A DNA stretch of 64,000 nucleotides from positions 107,655 through 171,654 of the forward strand of contig NZ_JAVHUW010000070.1 of the NCBI RefSeq assembly GCF_030954495.1, given 5' to 3'. This stretch comes from Candidatus Desulfosporosinus nitrosoreducens. Its GTDB lineage: Bacteria > Bacillota > Desulfitobacteriia > Desulfitobacteriales > Desulfitobacteriaceae. Within the stretch, counting starts at the first letter, position 1; the number at the start of each line of letters is the position of its first letter. The position numbers were made by a program, and so were the translations under genes. Of this stretch, positions 9,112-16,830 are shown one piece after another. The notes below the pieces were generated by a model that saw only the letters and a program-made list of their open reading frames with translations, made no database searches and was not told the DNA's origin.

Positions 9112-9554
9112 GATTCGTGTCTCCTTCCCTCAAGTCTAATAATAAATAAAGCAGACTTGATTCAGGTGGAGTTTTAACTCCATCTGAATCTTAGTTGCCC
9201 TTATCCAGGGACATAGCCGCTCTTAACTTACCGCTTGCAGAAGCGGGAGTCTTAGAGCGGATTAGTCAGCGGCTAAAACTGCAAAGGGGTATTATTGTCC
9301 GCTATTGACCTATTGCTCATTTCAGTGTATTCTATAACCACATACCCCACCCCATGGGGGAAGGGGATATGATTTGTGAATATCTTACCATAATAAAGCC
9401 CTAAACACCAGGTGCAATGTAAAAACTTGCAAAGACAATCATAAAAAATCCTTTGGAGTCTATAAAATCAAAGGACTTGGAGGTGAGTAAACCAGGACCA
9501 AGTACCCCTAAAATATACTGAATATTTTAATTTATCTGGAGGTGAGGAGCAAAG
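9112..9554. other. hairpin-rich divergent region before the respiratory operon
   Basis: No gene seen. It holds three inverted repeats: 9159-9190 (15 bp, loop TT), a nested GC-rich set around 9210-9275 (CCGCTCTTA..AGAGCGG with ACCGCTT..AAGCGG inside), and CCCC..CATGGGG..GGGG near 9341-9371. None has a T-run, so they look like operators or a structured 5-prime leader rather than terminators. No known riboswitch consensus was recognised. Confidence 0.5.
9159..9190. repeat. 15-bp inverted repeat, candidate operator
   Basis: GATTCAGGTGGAGTT at 9159-9173 pairs with AACTCCATCTGAATC at 9176-9190 (one G-T pair). It lies between the divergent small coiled-coil gene and the respiratory operon, and no T-run follows. 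Confidence 0.5.
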
Positions 9555-10457
9555 GTGAAAAAGAAAAGCGTGTCCCTAGTTAACCTTATAACCGGAATTC
9601 TCGGCATCCTTCTAGCGGGGTATTTTTGGCTGTCCGCTCCCCAGGATACCCAGGCCGCCTGTGGGGCATCCACTTCTTCTTGCAAAACTTGCCATGAAGT
9701 TCAAGGTGCGGACCCCGTCTCTAAAAAGGGGGATTGGCATAGTCAGCATTCTTTCGGAGATTTTTGCCAGGCTTGTCATTTAGGAGTGGCTACGGAAACC
9801 GATAAAACGAAAGCCCACGCCGGACTGGTGGCTAATCCTCTGAGCCAACCCGATCAATCCTGCGTTTCTTGTCATCCGGCAGATACGGCGGCTCGGGTGG
9901 CTAAATATGGAGGGACAGCGACAGCTTCCGGTTCTACAGGCAGTGCCTCCACCGTACCCGGCTCCTCCGGGGTGGGAACAGACGCGGCGGCAGGAGCCGG
10001 CGGCGGCACGGTCGCGCCTTCGCCGGCAGCCAGCCAAATTCCGCCAAGCGCCAATCCCAACTTTGATCTTATTGATTTTAACAGCAGGGATCAACTATCC
10101 TGGCTGGCCTGGGTTTTAATCCTGGCAGATATTTTGGCGCTTCTGGCTTTAGGAGTTCTGCTTTGGAAATGGAAAAAAGGGTTATGGCCTTGGGCTTTCC
10201 TCAAAGGAAAGCAGAAAAACGTCCCCTTTAACACTTTGCCCCCGGAGGTTCAGGATGTTTTCAGGCAACTGTTAAAAGGGGATATGCACACTGTTCTGAC
10301 GCTTAAAACAATCCTCGCCAGTGAGCATGGACCTCAATTGCTGCAAGTTTTAACTCAATTGCCGGAAGAGGTTGTCCTCCTGCTGCCAACCATGAATGAG
10401 GAGGAATTGAAGTCGCTGGTATTGCCAGCCAGGAAGAAGGGAAAGGGGGAAGATTAA
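9555..10457 (+). CDS. membrane-anchored triheme c-type cytochrome
   Basis: A 300-residue protein. An N-terminal hydrophobic segment (residues 9-28) serves as signal or anchor. Three CxxCH heme sites follow: CKTCH (43), CQACH (71) and CVSCH (103). A Gly/Ala/Ser/Thr-rich linker spans about 118-165, and a transmembrane helix at 180-203 leads to a cytoplasmic tail of about 95 residues. The GTG start follows GGAGGTGAGGAG. The hemes would lie outside the membrane, as expected for an electron entry or exit protein. It is the first gene of the operon that includes sulfur transport and molybdoenzyme genes (3-base gap to the next), which suggests a role in sulfur-compound respiration. Confidence 0.85.
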   Translation: MKKKSVSLVNLITGILGILLAGYFWLSAPQDTQAACGASTSSCKTCHEVQGADPVSKKGDWHSQHSFGDFCQACHLGVATETDKTKAHAGLVANPLSQPDQSCVSCHPADTAARVAKYGGTATASGSTGSASTVPGSSGVGTDAAAGAGGGTVAPSPAASQIPPSANPNFDLIDFNSRDQLSWLAWVLILADILALLALGVLLWKWKKGLWPWAFLKGKQKNVPFNTLPPEVQDVFRQLLKGDMHTVLTLKTILASEHGPQLLQVLTQLPEEVVLLLPTMNEEELKSLVLPARKKGKGED

Positions 10458-10459
10458 GT

Positions 10460-10990
10460 ATGTCCTTTGAGGAGAAAATGCAGGAAAAAGTGTGGTCCCC
10501 TTGGGCTGCCGGGTTTCTTTTGGGCTTAACGGCCATTGCCTCTTACGTTTTGGTTGACAAAACTATCGGTTCTTCCGGGGGAATCGAAAGTATCGACAGC
10601 ATTCTGCTTAAAACATTCCATGTCAGCCTGGCCAACTCCCTGTATTTCAAATTCCAGATGCCTCCGGTTGTTAGTTTTCAAATCATTTTGTTTATAGGCA
10701 TGCTTCTGGGAGCTTTTGTCTCCAGTAAATGGTCCAAGGACTTCAAGCTCAGAACGATGCCTGATCAGCAGTGGACGCAGAACTTCGGCCCCAGTAAGCT
10801 AAAACGATGGCTCTTAATCTTCATCGGCGGGATCATCATCGAATACTCCGCCGGGATTGCGGGCGGATGTACGAGCGGTCTGGCGATTTCCGGAACCATG
10901 CAGCTTTCGCCGGCGGGTTTGATCTTTATTGCCGGCTTATTCGCTTCCGGAATTATTACGACCAAACTTCTCTACGGAGGTGACTATTAA
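10460..10990 (+). CDS. YeeE/YedE sulfur transporter, first half
   Basis: A 176-residue polytopic membrane protein with about four or five helices and the family signature AGGCTSG (Cys137), the conserved cysteine of the first repeat of YeeE/YedE (TsuA-like) thiosulfate permeases. It begins 3 bases after the cytochrome stop, and its own stop is one base before the next start, so the two transporter halves are translationally coupled. The full-length family is about 350 residues with two pseudo-symmetric halves; here the halves are separate genes. The substrate is probably thiosulfate or a related sulfur species (inference). Confidence 0.88.
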   Translation: MSFEEKMQEKVWSPWAAGFLLGLTAIASYVLVDKTIGSSGGIESIDSILLKTFHVSLANSLYFKFQMPPVVSFQIILFIGMLLGAFVSSKWSKDFKLRTMPDQQWTQNFGPSKLKRWLLIFIGGIIIEYSAGIAGGCTSGLAISGTMQLSPAGLIFIAGLFASGIITTKLLYGGDY

Positions 10991-10991
10991 G

Positions 10992-11570
10992 ATGATGACC
11001 TATGTTGTTCCTTTGCTCATTGGTTTTTTCTTTGCCTTCGCGCTGCAGAAGGCCGGATTGGGTCATTACCATCGGATTGTCAACCAATTTCGTTTTAAAG
11101 ACAATACGGTCATGAAATTCATGATGACGGGAATTTCCGTGGGGCTGGTGGGCATCTATACTCTCAAGGACCTCGGTTTGATTCGCCTGGATCAGGTCTC
11201 TTCCACCTATATACTCGGCAACCTGTTTGGCGGTCTTCTCTTTGGTGTGGGTATGGCTTTAGCCGGCACCTGACCGGGGACATTGATCACAGGCTGTGGT
11301 CAGGGAAATTTGGATTATTTAATTCCCGGTGGTTTAGGTTTTCTAGCCGGAGGCGTTATTTTTGGGGCCACTTATCAGTCGGTTTTCTTAAAGATATCCA
11401 ATATCGGTTCCTATGGACAACAAACGCTGGAAGAACTGTTCCATGTCAATCACTGGCTCTTTATTGCCCTTTTCGTCCTTTGCACCCTCGTGTTTTATGT
11501 AGGATCAAAGATCGCCGAGAAACCAAAAGAGGTTTCCGCTAAGCAAGTCAAGGACTTGAACATGAATTAA
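10992..11570 (+). CDS. YeeE/YedE transporter, second half, predicted selenoprotein (Sec94)
   Basis: The frame starts at ATG 10992 (GGAGGTG upstream), runs through TGA 11271-11273 and continues in frame to 11570: 192 residues including one selenocysteine at position 94. Before the TGA the protein reads GMALAGT and after it PGTLITG, so TGA replaces the Cys of the family motif GxCPGT. Both sides are coherent polytopic membrane sequence of the same family. A SECIS-like hairpin begins 11 bases after the TGA. In TsuA-type permeases the conserved cysteines are thought to handle the thiosulfate substrate; a selenolate would be more reactive. The alternative is a nonsense mutation, but the exact Cys position, the hairpin and the intact downstream frame argue against it. 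Confidence 0.85.
11284..11302 (+). promoter_or_regulatory. bacterial SECIS-like hairpin
   Basis: TGATCACA (11284-11291) pairs with TGTGGTCA (11295-11302), with one G-U pair and the 3-base loop GGC. The loop begins 18 bases after the TGA. Known bacterial SECIS elements need a stem-loop shortly downstream of UGA with a G in the first two loop positions, which is met. It lies inside the coding sequence. Confidence 0.75.
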
Positions 11571-11596
11571 CAGCCGAAAGGAAGGGAGGCCTCAAG

Positions 11597-13810
11597 GTGT
11601 CCAAAGTCTTCACTTGGGACCAATTGTTCAGCCGCCGTCAGTTTATTAAAGCTACTGCCGCAGGCGCGGCACTTGGTGCGACTGCAGGCCTGGGGCTTTT
11701 GTCGCCGGGTAAGACCTTTGCCGTGGATCAGCCTTCTCCGCAGGCAGCGGCGGGTACGGAGACCAGGAAGGTTATCACAATTTGTGAGCAGTGTGTCTGG
11801 CGCTGCGGGGTGATAGCCAAGGTGGAAAACGGTGTTGTGAAAAAGTTGGAAGGAAACCCCGACCATCCTAATAATCTCGGCAAGCTCTGTCCCCGGGGGA
11901 ATGCCGGGATCGAGACGATGTACAGTCCCGATCGCCTGAAATTCCCGCTTATCCGGGCGGGAGCGCGGGGAAGCGGGTTATGGCGCAGGGCCTCTTGGGA
12001 TGAAGCTTTAAGCTATACTGCCGAGCAGATGAAGAAGATCAAGGAGAAGTATGGCGCGAAAGCGATGATGTTTAACTCCACAGATAATTTGTCTCAGCCT
12101 TTCTTTGAGACCTTGCTTAAAGCTTATGGTTCCCCCAACTATGGCACTCAGAGAAGCTTATGCTTTAATGCCATGACTACGGGTTTTCTCTATACCTATG
12201 GAGTAGCGCAGCCGGGGACGGATTACCAACATTGCCGGTATATGATTTTCGCGGGCAGAAACCTGGCCGAGGGAATTTCCAACAATGAAACGCAGGAAAT
12301 GATTGAGATGGTCGCCAGGGGGACTAAAGTCGTTGTTCTCGACCCGCGCTTCAGCAAAACGGCGGCTAAAGCTACGGAATGGCTGCCCATACGTCCCGGC
12401 ACGGATTCAGCCTTTTTTCTGGCCATGATTCAGGAAATTATTAAAGAAAAGCTCTATAACGCCAGTTTTCTCACGGCTTATACTCAAGGATTCGCAGAGC
12501 TGACCAAGGAAGTGCAGGACTATACCCCGGAATGGGCGGAACAGAAATGTGAGATTCCGGCGGCGACGATTCGGCGCATTGCCCGGGAGTTTGCGGCCGC
12601 TGCTCCGGCGGCCATCGCCCACCCCAACTGGCGGACTTCGAATTTTAAGAATTCCTTCCAAGCGGAACGGGCCATTGCCGTCCTTAATGCCCTGATCGGC
12701 AACTGGGCTCAGCCGGGCGGCCTGATTCCCGATCAGGAAATCAACACGGCAAAGCTGGGGATTTTGTCTCATCCCCCTTTCCCGGCGGCCCAGGGAATGC
12801 GGCTCGACGGCGTGCCCTGGCAGTATCCTATGGTGCCCTTGTCTTACGGGGTTATCCAGACCATGCGGGACAACATTTTGTCGGGCAAGCCCTATGAAGC
12901 TAAAGGGTGGCTGATTTCCCGGCAAAATCCCATTCTGTCCATTCCCGAACGGCAAAAAACGATCAATGCTTTTATGAAATTGGATTTTGTAGCCGTGATT
13001 GACATTCAAGCCAGTGATACCGCTTATTATGCCGACGTTATTTTACCGGAATCCAGCTATCTGGAACGTTATGACGGCTTGATTCCCATTGGCGACAAGA
13101 TCTTTATCCGCCAACCCGTTGTTGAGCCTTTATATGATACGAAGAGCAGCTTAATGATCTATAAGGAGCTGGCGGATAAGTTAGGGCTGGGAGAATTTCT
13201 GCCTTATAAGGATGAGAAGGATCTCCTGACTCAGCAGCTTAAGCCCTTCCCGATCAGTTTGGAAGAGCTGCAGAAGAGAGGGCATTATGTGGTGCCGGCT
13301 CTGCAGGAAGATCACTCCAAAGACTTTGAATTTCAGACGAGCAGCGGAAAAATCGAAATCTCTTCCAGTATTATGGCCCAGATGGGCAAAAAATCAGTGC
13401 CTACCTGGGACGAACCACCCCGCCCTTCGGAAAACCACTATTACCTTTTGACGGGCAAGACGGCTCAGCATTCTCAGATGTTTACGCAAAACAATCGCTG
13501 GCTCTTGGAGGTTTTTCCGGAAAACCGGGCCTGGCTGCACAGCTCAGTGGCCGCTAAGCTGGGAGTTAAGACGGATGAAGCGGTTGTCCTGGAAAGTGAA
13601 GTCGGCAAGGTCAGTGTCAAAGCTTATGTTACCGAGGGGATACGTCCGGACTGCATCTTCATGGTCGGAGGGTTCGGGCATGTAAGCAAGGGCTTGAAAT
13701 CGGCCTATAAACGCGGGGTAAGCGATTCCGCTCTGCATAAGACGGTTACGGACCCGCTCTCGGGAAGTTCAGCCTTAAGTGAAACCTTTATCACTGTGAA
13801 TAAGGCGTAG
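11597..13810 (+). CDS. Tat-exported molybdopterin oxidoreductase, PsrA/PhsA-like catalytic subunit
   Basis: A 737-residue protein with a twin-arginine signal (SRRQFIK at 12-18), a 4Fe-4S site C63-x2-C66-x3-C70 and C98 (LCPRGNAG), and the molybdopterin-guanine-dinucleotide domains of the DMSO-reductase family. Cys189 in RSLCFN is the likely Mo/W ligand, as in polysulfide, thiosulfate and tetrathionate reductases. The GTG start follows GGAAGGGAGG. It is followed by FeS and NrfD-type subunits, giving a PsrABC-like membrane complex with the active site outside. The substrate is probably a sulfur compound because a sulfur transporter is coupled upstream, but arsenate-type or other oxyanion chemistry cannot be excluded from sequence alone. 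Confidence 0.88.
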   Translation: MSKVFTWDQLFSRRQFIKATAAGAALGATAGLGLLSPGKTFAVDQPSPQAAAGTETRKVITICEQCVWRCGVIAKVENGVVKKLEGNPDHPNNLGKLCPRGNAGIETMYSPDRLKFPLIRAGARGSGLWRRASWDEALSYTAEQMKKIKEKYGAKAMMFNSTDNLSQPFFETLLKAYGSPNYGTQRSLCFNAMTTGFLYTYGVAQPGTDYQHCRYMIFAGRNLAEGISNNETQEMIEMVARGTKVVVLDPRFSKTAAKATEWLPIRPGTDSAFFLAMIQEIIKEKLYNASFLTAYTQGFAELTKEVQDYTPEWAEQKCEIPAATIRRIAREFAAAAPAAIAHPNWRTSNFKNSFQAERAIAVLNALIGNWAQPGGLIPDQEINTAKLGILSHPPFPAAQGMRLDGVPWQYPMVPLSYGVIQTMRDNILSGKPYEAKGWLISRQNPILSIPERQKTINAFMKLDFVAVIDIQASDTAYYADVILPESSYLERYDGLIPIGDKIFIRQPVVEPLYDTKSSLMIYKELADKLGLGEFLPYKDEKDLLTQQLKPFPISLEELQKRGHYVVPALQEDHSKDFEFQTSSGKIEISSSIMAQMGKKSVPTWDEPPRPSENHYYLLTGKTAQHSQMFTQNNRWLLEVFPENRAWLHSSVAAKLGVKTDEAVVLESEVGKVSVKAYVTEGIRPDCIFMVGGFGHVSKGLKSAYKRGVSDSALHKTVTDPLSGSSALSETFITVNKA

Positions 13811-13823
13811 GAGGGAGTAGAGT

Positions 13824-14399
13824 ATGGCGGTTCGCATGGGATTTGTCCTGATCACTTCGCGCTGTATCGATTGCGATGCCTGTATGGTCGCCTGCCGGGC
13901 GGAAAACGACGTACCGCTGGGGAAGACGCGCAATTGGGTGAAAAGCAGTGGAGTACAAGGTAAGTTCCCCAAGGTTAAGGAAGTCTTTCAGCCCGGAAAT
14001 TGCATGCATTGTGAGCATCCTCCCTGTGTCGCAGTCTGCCCCACAGGCGCCTCCCAAAAACGTTCCGATGGCATCGTCCTTGTCGAAAACAGCAAATGTA
14101 TCGGCTGTAAATATTGTCTTACCGCTTGCCCCTATGAGGCCCGCTTTCTCAACCCGGAAACAGGAAAGGCGGATAAATGCACCTTCTGTTTACAGCGTTT
14201 GGAACAGGGACTAAAACCGGCTTGTGTGCAAACCTGCCTGGGGCAGGCCCGTCAGGCCGGTGACCTCAATGATCCGAACAGTGTTGTCGCCAAGTTGATT
14301 GCTCAATATCCAACCCGGCGGCTGCTCACGCAAGTCGGAACAGGCCCCAGTATTTATTACATTGACGACTTGGTACCGGAAATACCCGCAGGCCAATGA
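13824..14399 (+). CDS. PsrB-like four-cluster ferredoxin subunit
   Basis: A 191-residue protein with four cysteine groups typical of DmsB/PsrB/NrfC electron-transfer subunits: CIDCDACMVAC, CMHCEHPPCVAVC, CIGCKYCLTAC, and CTFC with CVQTC. It has no signal of its own; such subunits are carried out with the Tat-exported partner. It starts 13 bases after the catalytic subunit with GGAGGGAG upstream. It should pass electrons between the NrfD-type quinol subunit and the molybdoenzyme. Confidence 0.92.
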   Translation: MAVRMGFVLITSRCIDCDACMVACRAENDVPLGKTRNWVKSSGVQGKFPKVKEVFQPGNCMHCEHPPCVAVCPTGASQKRSDGIVLVENSKCIGCKYCLTACPYEARFLNPETGKADKCTFCLQRLEQGLKPACVQTCLGQARQAGDLNDPNSVVAKLIAQYPTRRLLTQVGTGPSIYYIDDLVPEIPAGQ

Positions 14400-14421
14400 C
14401 ACTTAAAAGGAGGGATTTTAC

Positions 14422-15318
14422 GTGGAGATAACCTGGGGCTTGCTGATTGTTATTTATCTCTTCACGGCGGGTGTGAGTGCGGGAGCCATGGTCACGTCTA
14501 ATCTGGCCTTGCTCCGGGGCGGCCGGGATTTCGAACGTGTAGGCCGCTGGGGCGCCTTTATCGCACCCTTCCCGATTTCTTTAGGTTTAGGCGTACTTTT
14601 ACTTGATTTAGGCAGCCCGTTTAATGCCTACCGCTTATTTATGACCCTGCGGCTCAGGTCGCCGATGTCTTATGGAAGTTGGATGATTCTCTTTTTCACG
14701 CTTCTCAGTGTTGTTTATCTCTATCTTTGGCTTCCGGAGAAGTTTCAAATTTACAGCGGGAAGAAGTCCCTGGACCAATGGAAACGACGCCAGGCCAAAA
14801 TAATGCCTTTTTTATCCTTAGGGGTAGCTTCCTATACAGGCCTGCTTCTTAAGGCCGCCGTACGTCCCTTGTGGACGACACCCCTGCTGCCGGTGCTCTT
14901 TTTAGTTTCGGCTTTGTCCACCGGTGTGGCGGCGGTCCTTCTGATCTCGGCTCTGAGTCCCTGGCAGCGCGCCCGCCACAGAGAACTGCAGGTTTTGACC
15001 AAAGCCGACGCTTTACTCATCCTGCTGGAATGTTTTATACTGGTGGCGATGATTATTGTGGGCAGACTAAGTTCGCCGAGTATTGCGGAGGCTTTTGGCA
15101 GTCTGCTCTACGGAGAGTTTGCCCTGGTTTTCTGGGTTCTGATTGTCGGGCTGGGCCTGCTTCTCCCCTTTGCTTTAGAGTATTTGGAGCTGAAAGACAA
15201 AATCCCAGTGCGCTGGGCACTGTCCGCAACGATTGGCAGCAGCTTTCTGGTTCTTTTAGGCGGTTTTTTCGTGCGCTATATCATAACCTACGCCGGACAA
15301 GGGAGCGGTTGGTTCTAA
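14422..15318 (+). CDS. NrfD/PsrC-like quinol-interacting membrane subunit
   Basis: A 298-residue integral membrane protein with about eight hydrophobic helices and the NrfD-family start (WGLLIVIYLFTAGVSAGA). No heme-binding pattern is evident, as usual for this family. The GTG start at 14422 follows AAGGAGGG. It anchors the catalytic and FeS subunits and exchanges electrons with menaquinone. It is followed directly by Rieske and cytochrome b genes, an unusual companion set. Confidence 0.9.
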   Translation: MEITWGLLIVIYLFTAGVSAGAMVTSNLALLRGGRDFERVGRWGAFIAPFPISLGLGVLLLDLGSPFNAYRLFMTLRLRSPMSYGSWMILFFTLLSVVYLYLWLPEKFQIYSGKKSLDQWKRRQAKIMPFLSLGVASYTGLLLKAAVRPLWTTPLLPVLFLVSALSTGVAAVLLISALSPWQRARHRELQVLTKADALLILLECFILVAMIIVGRLSSPSIAEAFGSLLYGEFALVFWVLIVGLGLLLPFALEYLELKDKIPVRWALSATIGSSFLVLLGGFFVRYIITYAGQGSGWF

Positions 15319-15356
15319 AAGCCTTATCCTCGGCGGAAGAGAGGAGGGGGAAGATT

Positions 15357-15809
15357 ATGACAAGGCAATTAATCTGGTCGAGACGGGCAATACTGCGTTT
15401 GGCTTGGGCCGGAGCCGTCGCGGCCGGGGCCTTGACGGTCAGACCTCTCGCTCAGTATCTGACGAGTGAGGAGGATCAGCCGCGCTCTCCGCTGGTATAT
15501 GTTGCCGAAATACCTGAGGAAAACGCCGACTGGCTGCAGGTTCCCGGTTCACGGGTCTGGCTTAAAAGGGACGGGCAGGGAATTATGGCTTTGGCGGCAA
15601 CCTGTACTCATCTCGGCTGCGAAGTGAATTATCACCGGGACCAGCGGGAATGGCGCTGCCCTTGTCATGGCAGTATTTATGACGCGGAGGGCAGGCCCAT
15701 ATCGGGCCCTGCCCCGCAGGCTTTGCCAAGGGTGGCCGTGGAACGAAAAGCGGACGGATCGCTGATCATTAACACGGCGAAGCAAGTTGGATTGGATGAA
15801 CGAGTATGA
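15357..15809 (+). CDS. Rieske 2Fe-2S protein with Tat-like N-terminus
   Basis: A 150-residue protein with an N-terminal anchor preceded by SRR (8-10) and the two Rieske motifs CTHLGC (Cys83, His85, Cys88) and CPCHGS (Cys101, Cys103, His104). ATG 15357 follows GAGGAGGGGG; the longer open frame upstream is an out-of-frame shadow of the NrfD gene. Its last codons overlap the start of the cytochrome b gene. It is the high-potential electron acceptor of a bc/b6f-type complex. Neighbours make this one part of a larger respiratory operon. Confidence 0.93.
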   Translation: MTRQLIWSRRAILRLAWAGAVAAGALTVRPLAQYLTSEEDQPRSPLVYVAEIPEENADWLQVPGSRVWLKRDGQGIMALAATCTHLGCEVNYHRDQREWRCPCHGSIYDAEGRPISGPAPQALPRVAVERKADGSLIINTAKQVGLDERV

Positions 15810-16423
15810 GTAATTTTGTCAATCATATCAGGCCGCGCCAGGTTCCCGGACGGGTGCTTTCCGTTTTTTACACCTTTTGTCTCGGCGGTTTGTCTTTTCT
15901 GGCCTTTATCATTCTCGGGATCACGGGACTCCTGTTAATGTTTCATTATCTGCCGGGAGAAAACACCGGTTTCAGCAGTGTGCTTACCCTAGGGAGTGTG
16001 CTTCCTTATGGCGGCCTCCTGCGTAATTTACATTATTGGTCCGCCCAAATCATGGTCGTAACGGTTAATTTGCATATGCTGCGGGTAGTCTGGACCCATT
16101 CCTATAAGCCGCCAAGGCAGCTCAATTGGCTGGTAGGCGTCGGCTTGCTGATTCTTGTTTTAGTCTTGGATTTTACCGGTTTTCTGCTCGTCGGTTCTCA
16201 GGAAAGCGGTGCGGCGGCAACCGTCGCCGTCAATATTCTTAAATTGATTCCGGGCCTGGGTCCGGGACTGGCGCAAATTTTTTTGGGCCGGCCTTCGGCC
16301 TTGAGCGGCAGTACTTTAGCGGTTTATGTCTGGCATTGTGTGGGCTTGCCTTTTGCCGCCCTATTTCTGCAGTTCTATCATTTTTGGCGGATTCGCCGTG
16401 ACGGCGGAGTACGGCCGCTTTAG
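15806..16423 (+). CDS. cytochrome b, b6-type N-terminal half
   Basis: A 205-residue protein with four helices. Two heme-ligand pairs are visible: His-x13-His in LHYWSAQIMVVTVNLH and His-x14-His in HCVGLPFAALFLQFYH. The 14-residue spacing in the second pair is the b6f/Firmicute type rather than the mitochondrial bc1 type. It overlaps the Rieske gene (ATGA). With the Rieske protein and the next gene it should form a menaquinol-oxidising complex. Confidence 0.9.
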   Translation: MSNFVNHIRPRQVPGRVLSVFYTFCLGGLSFLAFIILGITGLLLMFHYLPGENTGFSSVLTLGSVLPYGGLLRNLHYWSAQIMVVTVNLHMLRVVWTHSYKPPRQLNWLVGVGLLILVLVLDFTGFLLVGSQESGAAATVAVNILKLIPGLGPGLAQIFLGRPSALSGSTLAVYVWHCVGLPFAALFLQFYHFWRIRRDGGVRPL

Positions 16424-16462
16424 CCCTGTTGCAGCGGATGTTTTGACAAGGAGGAGGAGAGA

Positions 16463-16828
16463 ATGGCTCATTCCCCGCTAAATAATCTGAAAGAAAATGA
16501 AGGCATTGCCGCGCTGGTTTTTTTGATCTTTTGCACAGCTCTGGCTTTAAAATTCACGCCTAATGTCGGAACGAGCAATTTGGCTCCCGCCGTTTCCCGG
16601 GCGGCAGCGCCCTGGATTTTTGGGCCGTTCCAGGTTCTTCTGCTCTATCTTCCTCCCCGGCTGGGGGTTATAGCTATTCCGACCCTGATTGTTGCGGGGC
16701 TGGCAGGTCTGCCCTGGTTTGCCAAACATCTTGGGGACGCCTGGGGAAAAGGAATCTTCAGTGTTCTATGGGGATTCGTCCTTATTCTATTGCTGTGGTA
16801 TGCGGCTACGGAATTGTGGTGGGTTTAA
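16463..16828 (+). CDS. cytochrome b C-terminal (subunit IV-like) protein, altered PEWY
   Basis: A 121-residue protein with three hydrophobic helices and AAGGAGGAGGAG upstream. Its centre reads APWIFGPFQVLLLYLPPR, which aligns with the Qo-site region of subunit IV (PEWYFFP.FQ.L...P) but with the PEWY motif changed to APWI, so the catalytic Glu is missing. Position after the b6-like gene supports the call. Loss of the Glu suggests a changed quinol-oxidation site. Confidence 0.75.
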   Translation: MAHSPLNNLKENEGIAALVFLIFCTALALKFTPNVGTSNLAPAVSRAAAPWIFGPFQVLLLYLPPRLGVIAIPTLIVAGLAGLPWFAKHLGDAWGKGIFSVLWGFVLILLLWYAATELWWV

Positions 16829-16830
16829 GC

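Noticed and set aside
11271..11273. Reading the TGA as a nonsense mutation or as the end of a short gene
   Set aside because: It coincides with the conserved family cysteine, the frame continues with conserved sequence, and a SECIS-like hairpin follows at the right distance.
14871..15356. Extended start for the Rieske gene
   Set aside because: The extra 162 codons overlap the NrfD gene in another frame; the ATG at 15357 has a strong ribosome site.
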